From assembly GCA_017501025.1 (NCBI GenBank), contig JAFVXS010000173.1, forward strand, positions 1-5,010: a DNA stretch of 5,010 nucleotides, read 5' to 3'. A program made the translations under genes and the position numbers. Under the pieces are notes generated by a model that saw nothing but the letters and a program-made list of their open reading frames with translations, searched no databases and was not told the DNA's origin. The DNA comes from Alistipes sp. Lineage in GTDB: Bacteria > Bacteroidota > Bacteroidia > Bacteroidales > Rikenellaceae. Positions 1 to 5,010 of the stretch are shown one piece after another; the first letter of the stretch is position 1, and each line of letters opens with the position of its first letter.

Positions 1-1
1 T

Positions 2-637
2 CATACTCACGACTTCTGGTTGCCATCAAGTGCACTCCCTTATCCAGAGCCAGGCGTTGTAATGCAGCGTTATGGTGAGACTAACCAGTATAAGATTCCT
101 ATCGCCGGTGGTGCAATGGAGTTGCTCTTGGAGTGGGATGGTCAGTCGGCTCCAATGGTATTGCGTTCGCCAACAGGTGAGAAGTATGAGGACACTGACC
201 TCTATTGTGGTGATGCTTATGCTGCTTACACTGACTGGGGTGCGAATGTTACTCCGGAGCAGGTTTATGCACAGTATCCTAACGGATATGATGCAGCAAC
301 CAAGACATTGTCGATGAGCTTGGTCTATTATAGCTTGGATGGCTATATCTATACAGCAAGTCTAGTTGCTGTTCATACATTCCAGATTACAGGTGAGCCT
401 GGTAGCGGCAATAGTGGTGTAGCTCCTGCATCGAGTGCAGTAGTTCCATTCAAGGCAAATGTAAAGCGTAGCGCCGAGAAGATGGTTGATGTTAAGTCAC
501 GCTTCGAGGTTAAGAAAGAGGCCTGTGCAGAGTTGCGTAAGATTGATGTTCGCGTGAACGGTGGTGTTGCCGGTGCAACCCCATACGTAAAGGAGAACAA
601 GAGTGTCTTCAAGACTTTCAAAAAGCAGACCTTATAG
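2..637 (+). CDS. C-terminal part of an unrecognised, probably exported beta-rich protein (5' end outside window)
   Basis: The reading frame is open from the first bases of the window (it begins HTHDFW), so the true start lies upstream; the TTG at 20 is an internal Leu codon. 211 residues are visible, ending in tandem stops TAG-TAA. Residues about 1-133 are rich in Tyr, Gly, Val and alternating hydrophobic residues, with a stretch near 96-130 (YDAATKTLSMSLVYYSLDGY) resembling the closing strands of beta-sandwich modules common in Bacteroidales surface lipoproteins. A Gly/Ser linker (GSGNSG, about 134-139) leads to a basic tail of about 70 residues with roughly 16 Lys/Arg against 7 Asp/Glu. No catalytic motif or named domain is recognised. 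An intrinsic terminator follows 20 bp after the stop, so this is the last gene of its transcript. That it is exported is inferred from composition only; the signal peptide would be outside the window. Confidence 0.8.
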   Translation, partial: HTHDFWLPSSALPYPEPGVVMQRYGETNQYKIPIAGGAMELLLEWDGQSAPMVLRSPTGEKYEDTDLYCGDAYAAYTDWGANVTPEQVYAQYPNGYDAATKTLSMSLVYYSLDGYIYTASLVAVHTFQITGEPGSGNSGVAPASSAVVPFKANVKRSAEKMVDVKSRFEVKKEACAELRKIDVRVNGGVAGATPYVKENKSVFKTFKKQTL

Positions 638-657
638 TAATTAGTTAGGTTTTTTCG

Positions 658-694
658 GAGTGGGGCATACGTCGTATGTCCCGCTCTTTTTTTT
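658..694 (+). terminator. Rho-independent terminator of the first gene
   Basis: Arms GAGTGGGGCATA (658-669) and TATGTCCCGCTC (675-686) pair over 12 bp with two G-T wobbles around a 5-nt loop (CGTCG), directly followed by eight T (687-694). It starts 20 bp after the stop codon at 637. On the opposite strand the hairpin is not followed by a T run, so it acts only rightward. Confidence 0.93.
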
Positions 695-730
695 GTTTGC
701 ACTACGGTAAAAGGGGTGTTAGAGGCGTTA

Positions 731-770
731 GGGAGTTTAGGGAGTTTAGGGAGTTTAGGGAGTTTAGGGG
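731..770. repeat. Perfect 9-bp tandem repeat (GGGAGTTTA x4 plus GGGG), telomere-like and G-quadruplex capable
   Basis: Four identical GGGAGTTTA units run head to tail (731-739, 740-748, 749-757, 758-766) and end in GGGG (767-770). Two weaker copies precede them in the same phase: GGGGTGTTA (713-721, 6 of 9 matches) and GAGGCGTTA (722-730, 5 of 9). The array has five G-runs of at least three bases separated by 6-nt spacers, which meets the usual G3+N1-7 quadruplex pattern on the + strand. It lies between a terminator and the next promoter and belongs to no gene. The copy number is likely to vary between strains (inference). Confidence 0.95.
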
Positions 771-807
771 AGAGCAATCATAACAGAAATTAGCCGCGAA
801 GCAGCTC

Positions 808-843
808 TCCTAAAAGTCCTATTTGTCCCGGATGTCCTAGCAA
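808..843. repeat. Degenerate array with 9-bp period (TCC-N6 x4)
   Basis: Four consecutive 9-bp units share TCC at their first positions: TCCTAAAAG, TCCTATTTG, TCCCGGATG and TCCTAGCAA. Three of the four begin TCCTA. The first unit matches six of nine positions of CCCTAAACT, the complementary-strand form of the 731-770 repeat, so this could be an old inverted copy of that array. The similarity is short and could be chance. Confidence 0.45.
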
Positions 844-844
844 A

Positions 845-927
845 CGAGGGCAAAGCCCTCGAAAAAAACGCAAACCGGAAAACCTTACTCGACCTTATCG
901 GCAACAGCCGCATCGGTAAAGCCGATG
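845..927. other. Cluster of three small hairpins in the non-coding gap
   Basis: Three inverted repeats lie in a row: CGAGGGC/GCCCTCG (845-851 and 855-861, loop AAA), CGGC/GCCG (899-902 and 907-910, loop AACA), and CATCGG/CCGATG (911-916 and 922-927, loop TAAAG). None is followed by a T run on the + strand, so they do not look like rightward terminators; the first is followed by seven A. On the minus strand only a short TTT follows the first stem. No open frame of convincing coding character covers the segment 695-989, and no promoter for a small RNA was found. The role is unknown; a degraded repeat or a structured RNA are possibilities. Confidence 0.5.
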
Positions 928-989
928 ACTCGTTCCCGCCACCATAGCGAATAAGGGTCGGTAAAAACGGCTTATGGATTGAATAAAAT

Positions 990-1021
990 TTTGGAAATTT
1001 CTAAATTATGCACTAACTTTA
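990..1021 (+). promoter_or_regulatory. Bacteroidota-type promoter of the subtilase operon
   Basis: A TTTG at 990-993 (-33 element) and TAACTTTA at 1014-1021 (-7 element; 5 of the 6 fixed positions of TAnnTTTG) are 20 bp apart, within the 19-21 bp spacing known for the primary sigma factor of Bacteroidota. Transcription should begin near 1028, leaving a leader of about 78 nt before the first possible start codon. Confidence 0.7.
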
Positions 1022-1027
1022 CCCCGA

Positions 1028-1105
1028 TTATTTGCGTACGTCTGCAAGGATGTATGCCTACGGAGTGAAATAATGTATAACAGTGGGCTGTAAAGTGCCC
1101 GAAAA
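1028..1105 (+). other. Predicted structured 5' leader of the subtilase mRNA
   Basis: The leader can form two stem-loops. The first pairs GCGTACGT (1034-1041) with ATGTATGC (1050-1057), 8 bp including two wobbles, loop CTGCAAGG. The second pairs GGGC (1085-1088) with GCCC (1097-1100), loop 8 nt, and ends only 5 nt before the ATG at 1106. No Shine-Dalgarno sequence is visible before either candidate start. No known riboswitch class is recognised. Confidence 0.4.
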
Positions 1106-3121
1106 ATGCTATTTATGAAAAAATATTTTTTGATTCTTGCTGCGATATTGACCGTGTCGTGTGTTCAGGACAACTTCGAGAATGTCGCAGTGGAGAGTGG
1201 TTCGATTGAGTCGAAATTGATCTTTGTGGAGGAGGATTTGGTTGGTGGCGAGATGCTCGTTCGCTTCTCCGAGTCGGCGATTGCAGGTGTAGAGGCAGGT
1301 GCATCGCGTTCGGGCGGTACCCGTTCGGGAATTAGTGAGTTCGATGCTGTTTTGGAGGATGTGGGCGTTGTATCGTTCGAGCGTCTGTTCCCTATCAATC
1401 AGCGTTATGAGGAGCGAGCTCGTGAGGCGGGTCTGCATCTGTGGTATCACGTCAAGTTCGATGATGGTGCCAAGATGTCAGAGGTTGCTCACGCTTTTGC
1501 CAAGGTTGGCGAGGTTTCGGTTGTTGAGTCCGTAAACCGTATTCGTTCGTTGGCTATGCCTGAAATCCCTTCGCAGGGTGATGCTGCATCGGAGTTGAAG
1601 GCAGAGGATACCACTGTGAAACCTATATTCAATGACCCCGATTTGAAAAAGCAGTGGCACTATATCAATAATGGTAGCACGTCATACTATACGGGTGCAA
1701 AGGTCGGTGCCGATGTAAATCTCGACGAGGCGTGGCCAATTACGGCGGGCGACTCGCGTATTATCGTGGCTGTTTGCGACGATGCCATAAAGTATGACCA
1801 CCCCGATTTGGCAGCAAATATGTGGGTAAATGCAGCAGAGAAAAACGGTAAGGCTGGTGTTGATGACGACCAGAACGGTTATGTCGATGACGTTTATGGC
1901 TACAACTTCTATTCGATGTCGCCAACGCTCGATTTCGCAGGCTCTGACCACGGAACACACGTTGCAGGTACGGTTGCAGCCGTAAATAACAACGGTATTG
2001 GTGGCTGTGGTGTTGCAGGTGGTACAGGTAAGGGCGATGGTGTGCGTCTGATGAGCTGCCAGATTTTCAAAGGCAACTACGGCTCAACCGATGCAAACTC
2101 TGCCAAAGCGTTCCAATATATGGCTGATAATGGTGTTGCTATCTCGCAAAACAGCTGGGGTATGGTCAATAAGCTCACAAGCGACCGTGCCTATACAAAC
2201 AATAGTGCCGAGTATGCAGGTATTACCTACTTCGTAAAGAATGGTGGTTGTAGTGCTTTGCAGGGCGGTTTGGTGATATTTGCTGCGGGTAACGAGCAGT
2301 TCGACTATGCAGTATATCCGGGTGCTCATCGCAACTTTATCAGCGTTACAGCAATGTCGTGCGACTTTACGCCGGCATACTATACCAACTACGGTCCGGG
2401 TAGCAATATCGTAGCTCCGGGTGGCGACTACTTGCAGAGCTACTCCGATACGGGTTGGACCAAAGTTACCGACAATACGTGTATCTACTCGACAACATTT
2501 GCCGATGGTAAGTCTTATGGCTACAAGCAGGGTACATCGATGGCTTGTCCTCACGTTTCGGGAGTCGCAGCGTTGGGCTTGGCTCACGCTCTTTCGCTTG
2601 GCAAGAAGTTCTCGGTGAAGGATTATCAGTCGATACTGCTCACTTCGGTAAACGATATCAATAGGTATTGTTCAGGAACGAAATATACGATTTCCAACTC
2701 CGGACAACTTACAAATCTGGACCTTACAAAGTATCAGGGCAAGATGGGTGTCGGCTATCTCGACGCTTTCCGTGTGCTGATGAATGTCGAGGGTACTCCT
2801 TGTGTGCCTGTTCGTGTTGGAGTTAAGCAGACTATCGATATTTCGGAGATTCTCGGTGGCGGTGCCGCTTCGTTGGAGATTTTGAGCGTAGAGATGTCGG
2901 CTGCCGATAAGACGAAAATCAAACTCGATGGCAATGTTTCAATCAGCTCTACGGGACGTTTGCAGATTAAGTGTGACAACGAGGGCTCGGCTATCGTAAC
3001 CGTCAAGTTTGTTGCAGGTGGCAAGGCTGTCGGTACCGATACTGCAACAGGCGGTATGGAGGTGACGAAGAAATTTGCAATCCTTGCACGTGGTTTTGCA
3101 TCGAATGGTGGTTGGTTATAA
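1106..3121 (+). CDS. S8-family serine protease (subtilase), predicted lipoprotein
   Basis: A 671-residue endopeptidase of the subtilisin family. The N-terminus has a short signal peptide ending in LTVSC, so Cys19 is a probable lipidation site and the protein is probably envelope-anchored. Residues about 45-148 resemble a protease propeptide (inference). The catalytic domain (about 182-560) shows the full set: Asp225 in VAVCDDAIKYDHPDL, His282 in DHGTHVAG, oxyanion Asn396 in FAAGN, and nucleophile Ser478 in GTSMACPHVSG. An Asp-rich segment at 251-262 (GVDDDQNGYVDD) is of the kind that binds calcium in subtilases. The last 110 residues form a beta-rich module of unknown role. Asp225 is followed by Asp-Ala where DSG or DTG is usual. 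The ATG at 1115 is an equally good or better start: it gives MKKYFLILAAILTVSC, a typical Bacteroidota lipoprotein leader, and lies farther from the upstream hairpin. Residue numbers assume 1106. First gene of a likely operon with the lipocalin-like gene; its substrate cannot be told from the sequence. Confidence 0.95.
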   Translation: MLFMKKYFLILAAILTVSCVQDNFENVAVESGSIESKLIFVEEDLVGGEMLVRFSESAIAGVEAGASRSGGTRSGISEFDAVLEDVGVVSFERLFPINQRYEERAREAGLHLWYHVKFDDGAKMSEVAHAFAKVGEVSVVESVNRIRSLAMPEIPSQGDAASELKAEDTTVKPIFNDPDLKKQWHYINNGSTSYYTGAKVGADVNLDEAWPITAGDSRIIVAVCDDAIKYDHPDLAANMWVNAAEKNGKAGVDDDQNGYVDDVYGYNFYSMSPTLDFAGSDHGTHVAGTVAAVNNNGIGGCGVAGGTGKGDGVRLMSCQIFKGNYGSTDANSAKAFQYMADNGVAISQNSWGMVNKLTSDRAYTNNSAEYAGITYFVKNGGCSALQGGLVIFAAGNEQFDYAVYPGAHRNFISVTAMSCDFTPAYYTNYGPGSNIVAPGGDYLQSYSDTGWTKVTDNTCIYSTTFADGKSYGYKQGTSMACPHVSGVAALGLAHALSLGKKFSVKDYQSILLTSVNDINRYCSGTKYTISNSGQLTNLDLTKYQGKMGVGYLDAFRVLMNVEGTPCVPVRVGVKQTIDISEILGGGAASLEILSVEMSAADKTKIKLDGNVSISSTGRLQIKCDNEGSAIVTVKFVAGGKAVGTDTATGGMEVTKKFAILARGFASNGGWL

Positions 3122-3131
3122 ACATTTAATG

Positions 3132-3138
3132 AAAGGAG
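3132..3138 (+). promoter_or_regulatory. Ribosome binding site of the lipocalin-like gene
   Basis: AAAGGAG lies 9 nt before the ATG at 3148, within the 26-bp gap after the subtilase stop. A good Shine-Dalgarno match is uncommon in Bacteroidota and contrasts with the leader of the first gene. It fixes the start at 3148 and suggests independent re-initiation on a shared mRNA. Confidence 0.75.
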
Positions 3139-3147
3139 AATAGACGT

Positions 3148-3606
3148 ATGAAAAAGATATTTATGTTTGCAGCAGTATTGCTGGCATCGGTAGTAGCATT
3201 GAGCAGCTGTGGCTCTGGCGAATCGGTCTCGCCAAAGGCCTCGATTGTAGGTTGTTGGCAGTTGCAGTGGAGCGATGCAAACCTCGACTATGTTGATGTT
3301 TATGCCGAGTTTAACGAGGATATGACCTTCAACCTCTACCAGAAGTTGCAGTCGCCATCGTATAAGCACTATAAAGGCAGTTACCTTATTGCCGATGGCG
3401 TTTTGTCGGGCGAATACTCCGATGGCAAATCTTGGGGCTCGTCTTATAATATTGCGATTGAGGATGGTGTTATGACATTGACCTCGACCACAAATAGTGA
3501 CGACGTTTCGGTCTTCCACCGTTGCGAGCCTCGTTCGGATGTTAAGGTTGCCGTTGTAAGTTCTGTTCGCGGTGAGGAGCAGGGCGATGAGCAGCGATTC
3601 TTCTAA
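3148..3606 (+). CDS. Small lipocalin-like lipoprotein
   Basis: A 152-residue protein with a clear lipoprotein signal: MKK, a hydrophobic core, then lipobox LSSC with Cys21 as the lipidated residue. Residues 33-126 look like a small lipocalin-type beta barrel: they open with IVGCWQL (35-37 is the G-x-W signature of lipocalin-like folds) and continue as alternating strands with turns such as NEDMT, ADGVLSGEY and EDGVMTLTS. Cys36 in the first strand and Cys126 in the last could form a disulfide closing the barrel (inference). A charged tail follows (about 129-152, ending GEEQGDEQRFF). It begins 26 bp after the subtilase stop, has no promoter of its own in that gap and is followed by a strong terminator, so it is the second gene of the operon. 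Export together with the protease suggests an accessory, folding or inhibitory role, but no residue proves this. Family assignment is by pattern only. Confidence 0.88.
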   Translation: MKKIFMFAAVLLASVVALSSCGSGESVSPKASIVGCWQLQWSDANLDYVDVYAEFNEDMTFNLYQKLQSPSYKHYKGSYLIADGVLSGEYSDGKSWGSSYNIAIEDGVMTLTSTTNSDDVSVFHRCEPRSDVKVAVVSSVRGEEQGDEQRFF

Positions 3607-3633
3607 TAGATAGTTGCTAATAAGGTGTTATGG

Positions 3634-3669
3634 AAAAAAGTCCCCGAAATCCGGGGACTTTTTATTTTT
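3634..3669. terminator. Bidirectional intrinsic terminator between convergent genes
   Basis: AAAAAGTCCCC (3635-3645) pairs perfectly with GGGGACTTTTT (3653-3663) over 11 bp, with one more G-C pair possible inside. Rightward it is followed by ATTTTT, ending the subtilase/lipocalin operon 27 bp after its last stop. Leftward the A run 3634-3639 reads as six T, ending the transferase transcript about 20 bp after its stop codon. Confidence 0.95.
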
Positions 3670-3683
3670 ATATATGCATCGAA

Positions 3684-4850
3684 CTAAACGTGGTCAATCA
3701 GACGACGCAACCAATCAAATGTAGCTCGATTTGGTCGATGTTGGCTCTTCCATACGCGGAAACGATTCATTCGCTCCAACATCAGATGGTCGAGGAGTGC
3801 CACAAGTGCATATACACCCCAATCGAGCAGTGCAGCAGCGGCGATTACGACGTAGAGTTGCAGGTCAATGCCATAGCCTAAACGTGCCGTAAGATATGTT
3901 GCACCGATGACTATCAGATTGAGCAGCGTTATGATAATTGCCGTCGATATGTGCGATATGCCCAGCCCGATAAATAGGTGATGCAGATGGGTTTTGTCGC
4001 CTATGAATGGGGATATTCCGCGGCAGATACGCATAGTCATCACTCGCAGAGTATCGGCTACGGGTATCGACAGCAACGCCAATACCAATGGAATAACACC
4101 GATATTCTCCCCACGCCATAACTCTGCATAGGTGCTGTTCGATATAATCTCCATTACAAATGCGGCAATCATTATGCCCATAAGCAGCGAGCCGCCATCG
4201 CCGACAAACATCTTCGATTCGCGACCGAAGGCGTTGTGCAGCAGAAACGGAATCAACGAGCCTACGGCAGATATGGCGAGCAGAAATAGAGCAGTGTTGC
4301 CCGCCGAGAGAAATATTGCAGCAAAGATTGAACATACGCTGATGCAGTATATCGAGAATAGACCATCTGCACCATCGATAAGATTCAGTGCGTTGATTAT
4401 GCCTACGGCTGCAAATATTGTGAGCGGGATTGCTACGTATTGAGAGAGCTGCCCAATGCCCCATAAACCGTGAAATGAACTTACGGATATGCCTCCGCCA
4501 TAAATCAAGAGCAGTATTGTGGCGATTTGTACGGCGAGTCGAACGGTCGGCCTTACGTCCAAAACATCGTCCAAAGCACCGAGATATGTCATTATAATCA
4601 TCGCTGCCAAGATGATGAGCAGTTCGGCACAGTCACTCGTAAACGATGCGGTGAGTGCCACTCCGATAACGATGCCGAATAGTATGGCTATACCGCCCAA
4701 TACGGGAACGGGTCGCAACTGTAACTTGCGTGTATTCGGGTTATCGACTATGTTTTTGAGCTTGGCAAATCGCACCAGATGCGGATGTATTGCGGCCACA
4801 GCAGCCAATGATGCCAGAAAGACTATTATTGTCAGTAGGGTAATGTTCAT
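3684..4850 (-). CDS. WecA/MraY-family polyprenyl-phosphate sugar-1-phosphate transferase
   Basis: A 388-residue inner-membrane enzyme of glycosyltransferase family 4 (WecA/TagO/MraY superfamily). The family transfers a sugar-1-phosphate, often GlcNAc-1-P from its UDP derivative, to undecaprenyl phosphate, the first step of a lipid-linked glycan. Visible motifs in order: Asp94-Asp95 in LGALDDVLD (Mg binding), NALNLIDGADGL at 153-164 (catalytic Asp region), FVGDGGS at 215-221, and the cytoplasmic DKTHLHH at 285-291. About eleven hydrophobic segments span the protein, matching the family's usual 10-11 helices. The NxxNLIDGxDGL form and HLHH loop favour the WecA-like branch over peptidoglycan MraY. 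The sugar and the final polymer cannot be told; no other glycan gene is in the window. The ATG at 4850 suits the first membrane helix and follows a -7 element closely; only a weak GAGG precedes it. Stop TAG at 3684-3686. Anything odd: GDGGS where many relatives have GDSGS, GDAGS or GDTGS. Confidence 0.95.
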   Translation of the reverse strand: MNITLLTIIVFLASLAAVAAIHPHLVRFAKLKNIVDNPNTRKLQLRPVPVLGGIAILFGIVIGVALTASFTSDCAELLIILAAMIIMTYLGALDDVLDVRPTVRLAVQIATILLLIYGGGISVSSFHGLWGIGQLSQYVAIPLTIFAAVGIINALNLIDGADGLFSIYCISVCSIFAAIFLSAGNTALFLLAISAVGSLIPFLLHNAFGRESKMFVGDGGSLLMGIMIAAFVMEIISNSTYAELWRGENIGVIPLVLALLSIPVADTLRVMTMRICRGISPFIGDKTHLHHLFIGLGISHISTAIIITLLNLIVIGATYLTARLGYGIDLQLYVVIAAAALLDWGVYALVALLDHLMLERMNRFRVWKSQHRPNRATFDWLRRLIDHV

Positions 4851-4872
4851 ATCCTCGGTGAATAGGTTTTTA

Positions 4873-4904
4873 CAAAGGTATAAAAATTTTGTGGCAATAG
4901 TGAA
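4873..4904 (-). promoter_or_regulatory. Promoter of the transferase gene (leftward)
   Basis: Read on the minus strand, TACCTTTG (4880 to 4873) matches TAnnTTTG exactly. With the normal 20-bp spacer the -33 position falls at 4904-4901, which reads TTCA, only half of TTTG. Transcription would start near 4866, giving a leader of about 15 nt before the ATG at 4850. Confidence 0.65.
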
Positions 4905-4932
4905 CTCTTCTTAAAAAAAGTTTATAACTTTG
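4901..4932 (+). promoter_or_regulatory. Promoter of the rightward gene at the window edge
   Basis: TAACTTTG (4925-4932) matches the Bacteroidota -7 element TAnnTTTG exactly. The -33 position with a 20-bp spacer is 4901-4904 (TGAA), a poor match, so the promoter may need an activator or rely on the A/T-rich spacer. The start of transcription would be near 4939. Confidence 0.55.
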
Positions 4933-4942
4933 TATGGTTATA

Positions 4943-4960
4943 GCGGTGATTATTCATCGC
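4943..4960 (+). other. Stem-loop at the predicted 5' end of the rightward transcript
   Basis: GCGGTGA (4943-4949) pairs with TCATCGC (4954-4960) over 7 bp with one G-T wobble and loop TTAT. It begins about 4 nt after the predicted transcription start. There is no T run after it, so it is not a terminator; a role in mRNA stability or leader control is possible. Confidence 0.4.
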
Positions 4961-5000
4961 AGAACGTAGAGGTTATACTTACATATATTGTATTGAAAAT

Positions 5001-5010
5001 ATGAAAATGA
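5001..5010 (+). CDS. Possible start of a rightward gene (only first codons visible)
   Basis: ATG AAA ATG begins at 5001, preceded by an A/T-rich stretch and about 62 nt downstream of the predicted start of transcription. The ATG at 5007 in the same frame is an alternative. Three codons say nothing about the product; the call rests on the upstream promoter and the lack of any other start. Confidence 0.35.

Noticed and set aside
373..777. Leftward open frame of 134 codons with LPK repeats
   Set aside because: It lies antisense to the first gene and runs through its terminator; the LPK repeats are only the translation of the 9-bp DNA repeat. No promoter or start signal supports it.
731..843. 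CRISPR array
   Set aside because: The units are 9 bp and directly adjacent, without unique spacers of 25-40 bp, and no cas gene is present.
845..861. Leftward intrinsic terminator
   Set aside because: The stem is sound, but only three T follow on the minus strand and no leftward gene ends nearby.
2084..2587. Leftward open frame of 167 codons inside the subtilase
   Set aside because: Entirely antisense to the catalytic domain, whose motifs are intact; no domain or promoter is seen.
2755..3519. Leftward open frame of 254 codons antisense to the subtilase and lipocalin-like genes
   Set aside because: It crosses the ends of two genes with clear motifs and signal peptides on the + strand, has no recognisable domain, and is rich in residues expected from a shadow frame.
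3630..3881. Rightward open frame of 83 codons starting in the terminator hairpin
   Set aside because: It begins within the bidirectional terminator and overlaps the 3' end of the transferase on the other strand.

Overview
The window looks like chromosomal DNA of a Bacteroidota (Bacteroidales) bacterium, possibly Alistipes-like; the genus is a guess. The signs are short lysine-rich lipoprotein signal peptides ending in a lipobox Cys, three matches to the Bacteroidota -7 promoter element TAnnTTTG, little use of Shine-Dalgarno sequences at two of the three visible starts, and a subtilase of the surface-lipoprotein type common in this phylum.

Layout, left to right. (1) Positions 2-637 hold the 3' end of a rightward gene for an unrecognised, probably exported beta-rich protein with a basic C-terminal tail. 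A strong intrinsic terminator (658-694) closes it. (2) Positions 695-1105 are non-coding. They contain a perfect 9-bp tandem repeat with G-quadruplex potential, a diverged 9-bp-period array that may be an inverted relative of it, several small hairpins, then a Bacteroidota-type promoter (990-1021) and a structured leader. (3) Positions 1106-3121 encode an S8-family serine protease (subtilase) that is probably a lipoprotein, with a complete catalytic set. It is followed after 26 bp by a small lipocalin-like lipoprotein gene (3148-3606); the two look like an operon. (4) A bidirectional terminator (3634-3669) lies between this operon and a convergent leftward gene (3684-4850) for a WecA/MraY-family polyprenyl-phosphate sugar-1-phosphate transferase. 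(5) Positions 4851-5000 form a divergent promoter region. Its two -7 elements are placed so that their -33 positions fall on the same four bases. A 5' stem-loop and a possible new gene start lie at the right edge.

How the genes work together: the protease and the lipocalin-like protein are probably exported to the envelope together, and the small protein may be an accessory or inhibitor of the protease (inference only). The transferase would start a lipid-linked glycan (O-antigen, capsule or similar) at the inner membrane and shows no evident functional link to the protease pair. No CRISPR array, transposase, integrase, tRNA or rRNA was seen. Nothing here amounts to a clearly new biological system; the best leads are the telomere-like repeat, the overlapping divergent promoters and the protease/lipocalin pair.
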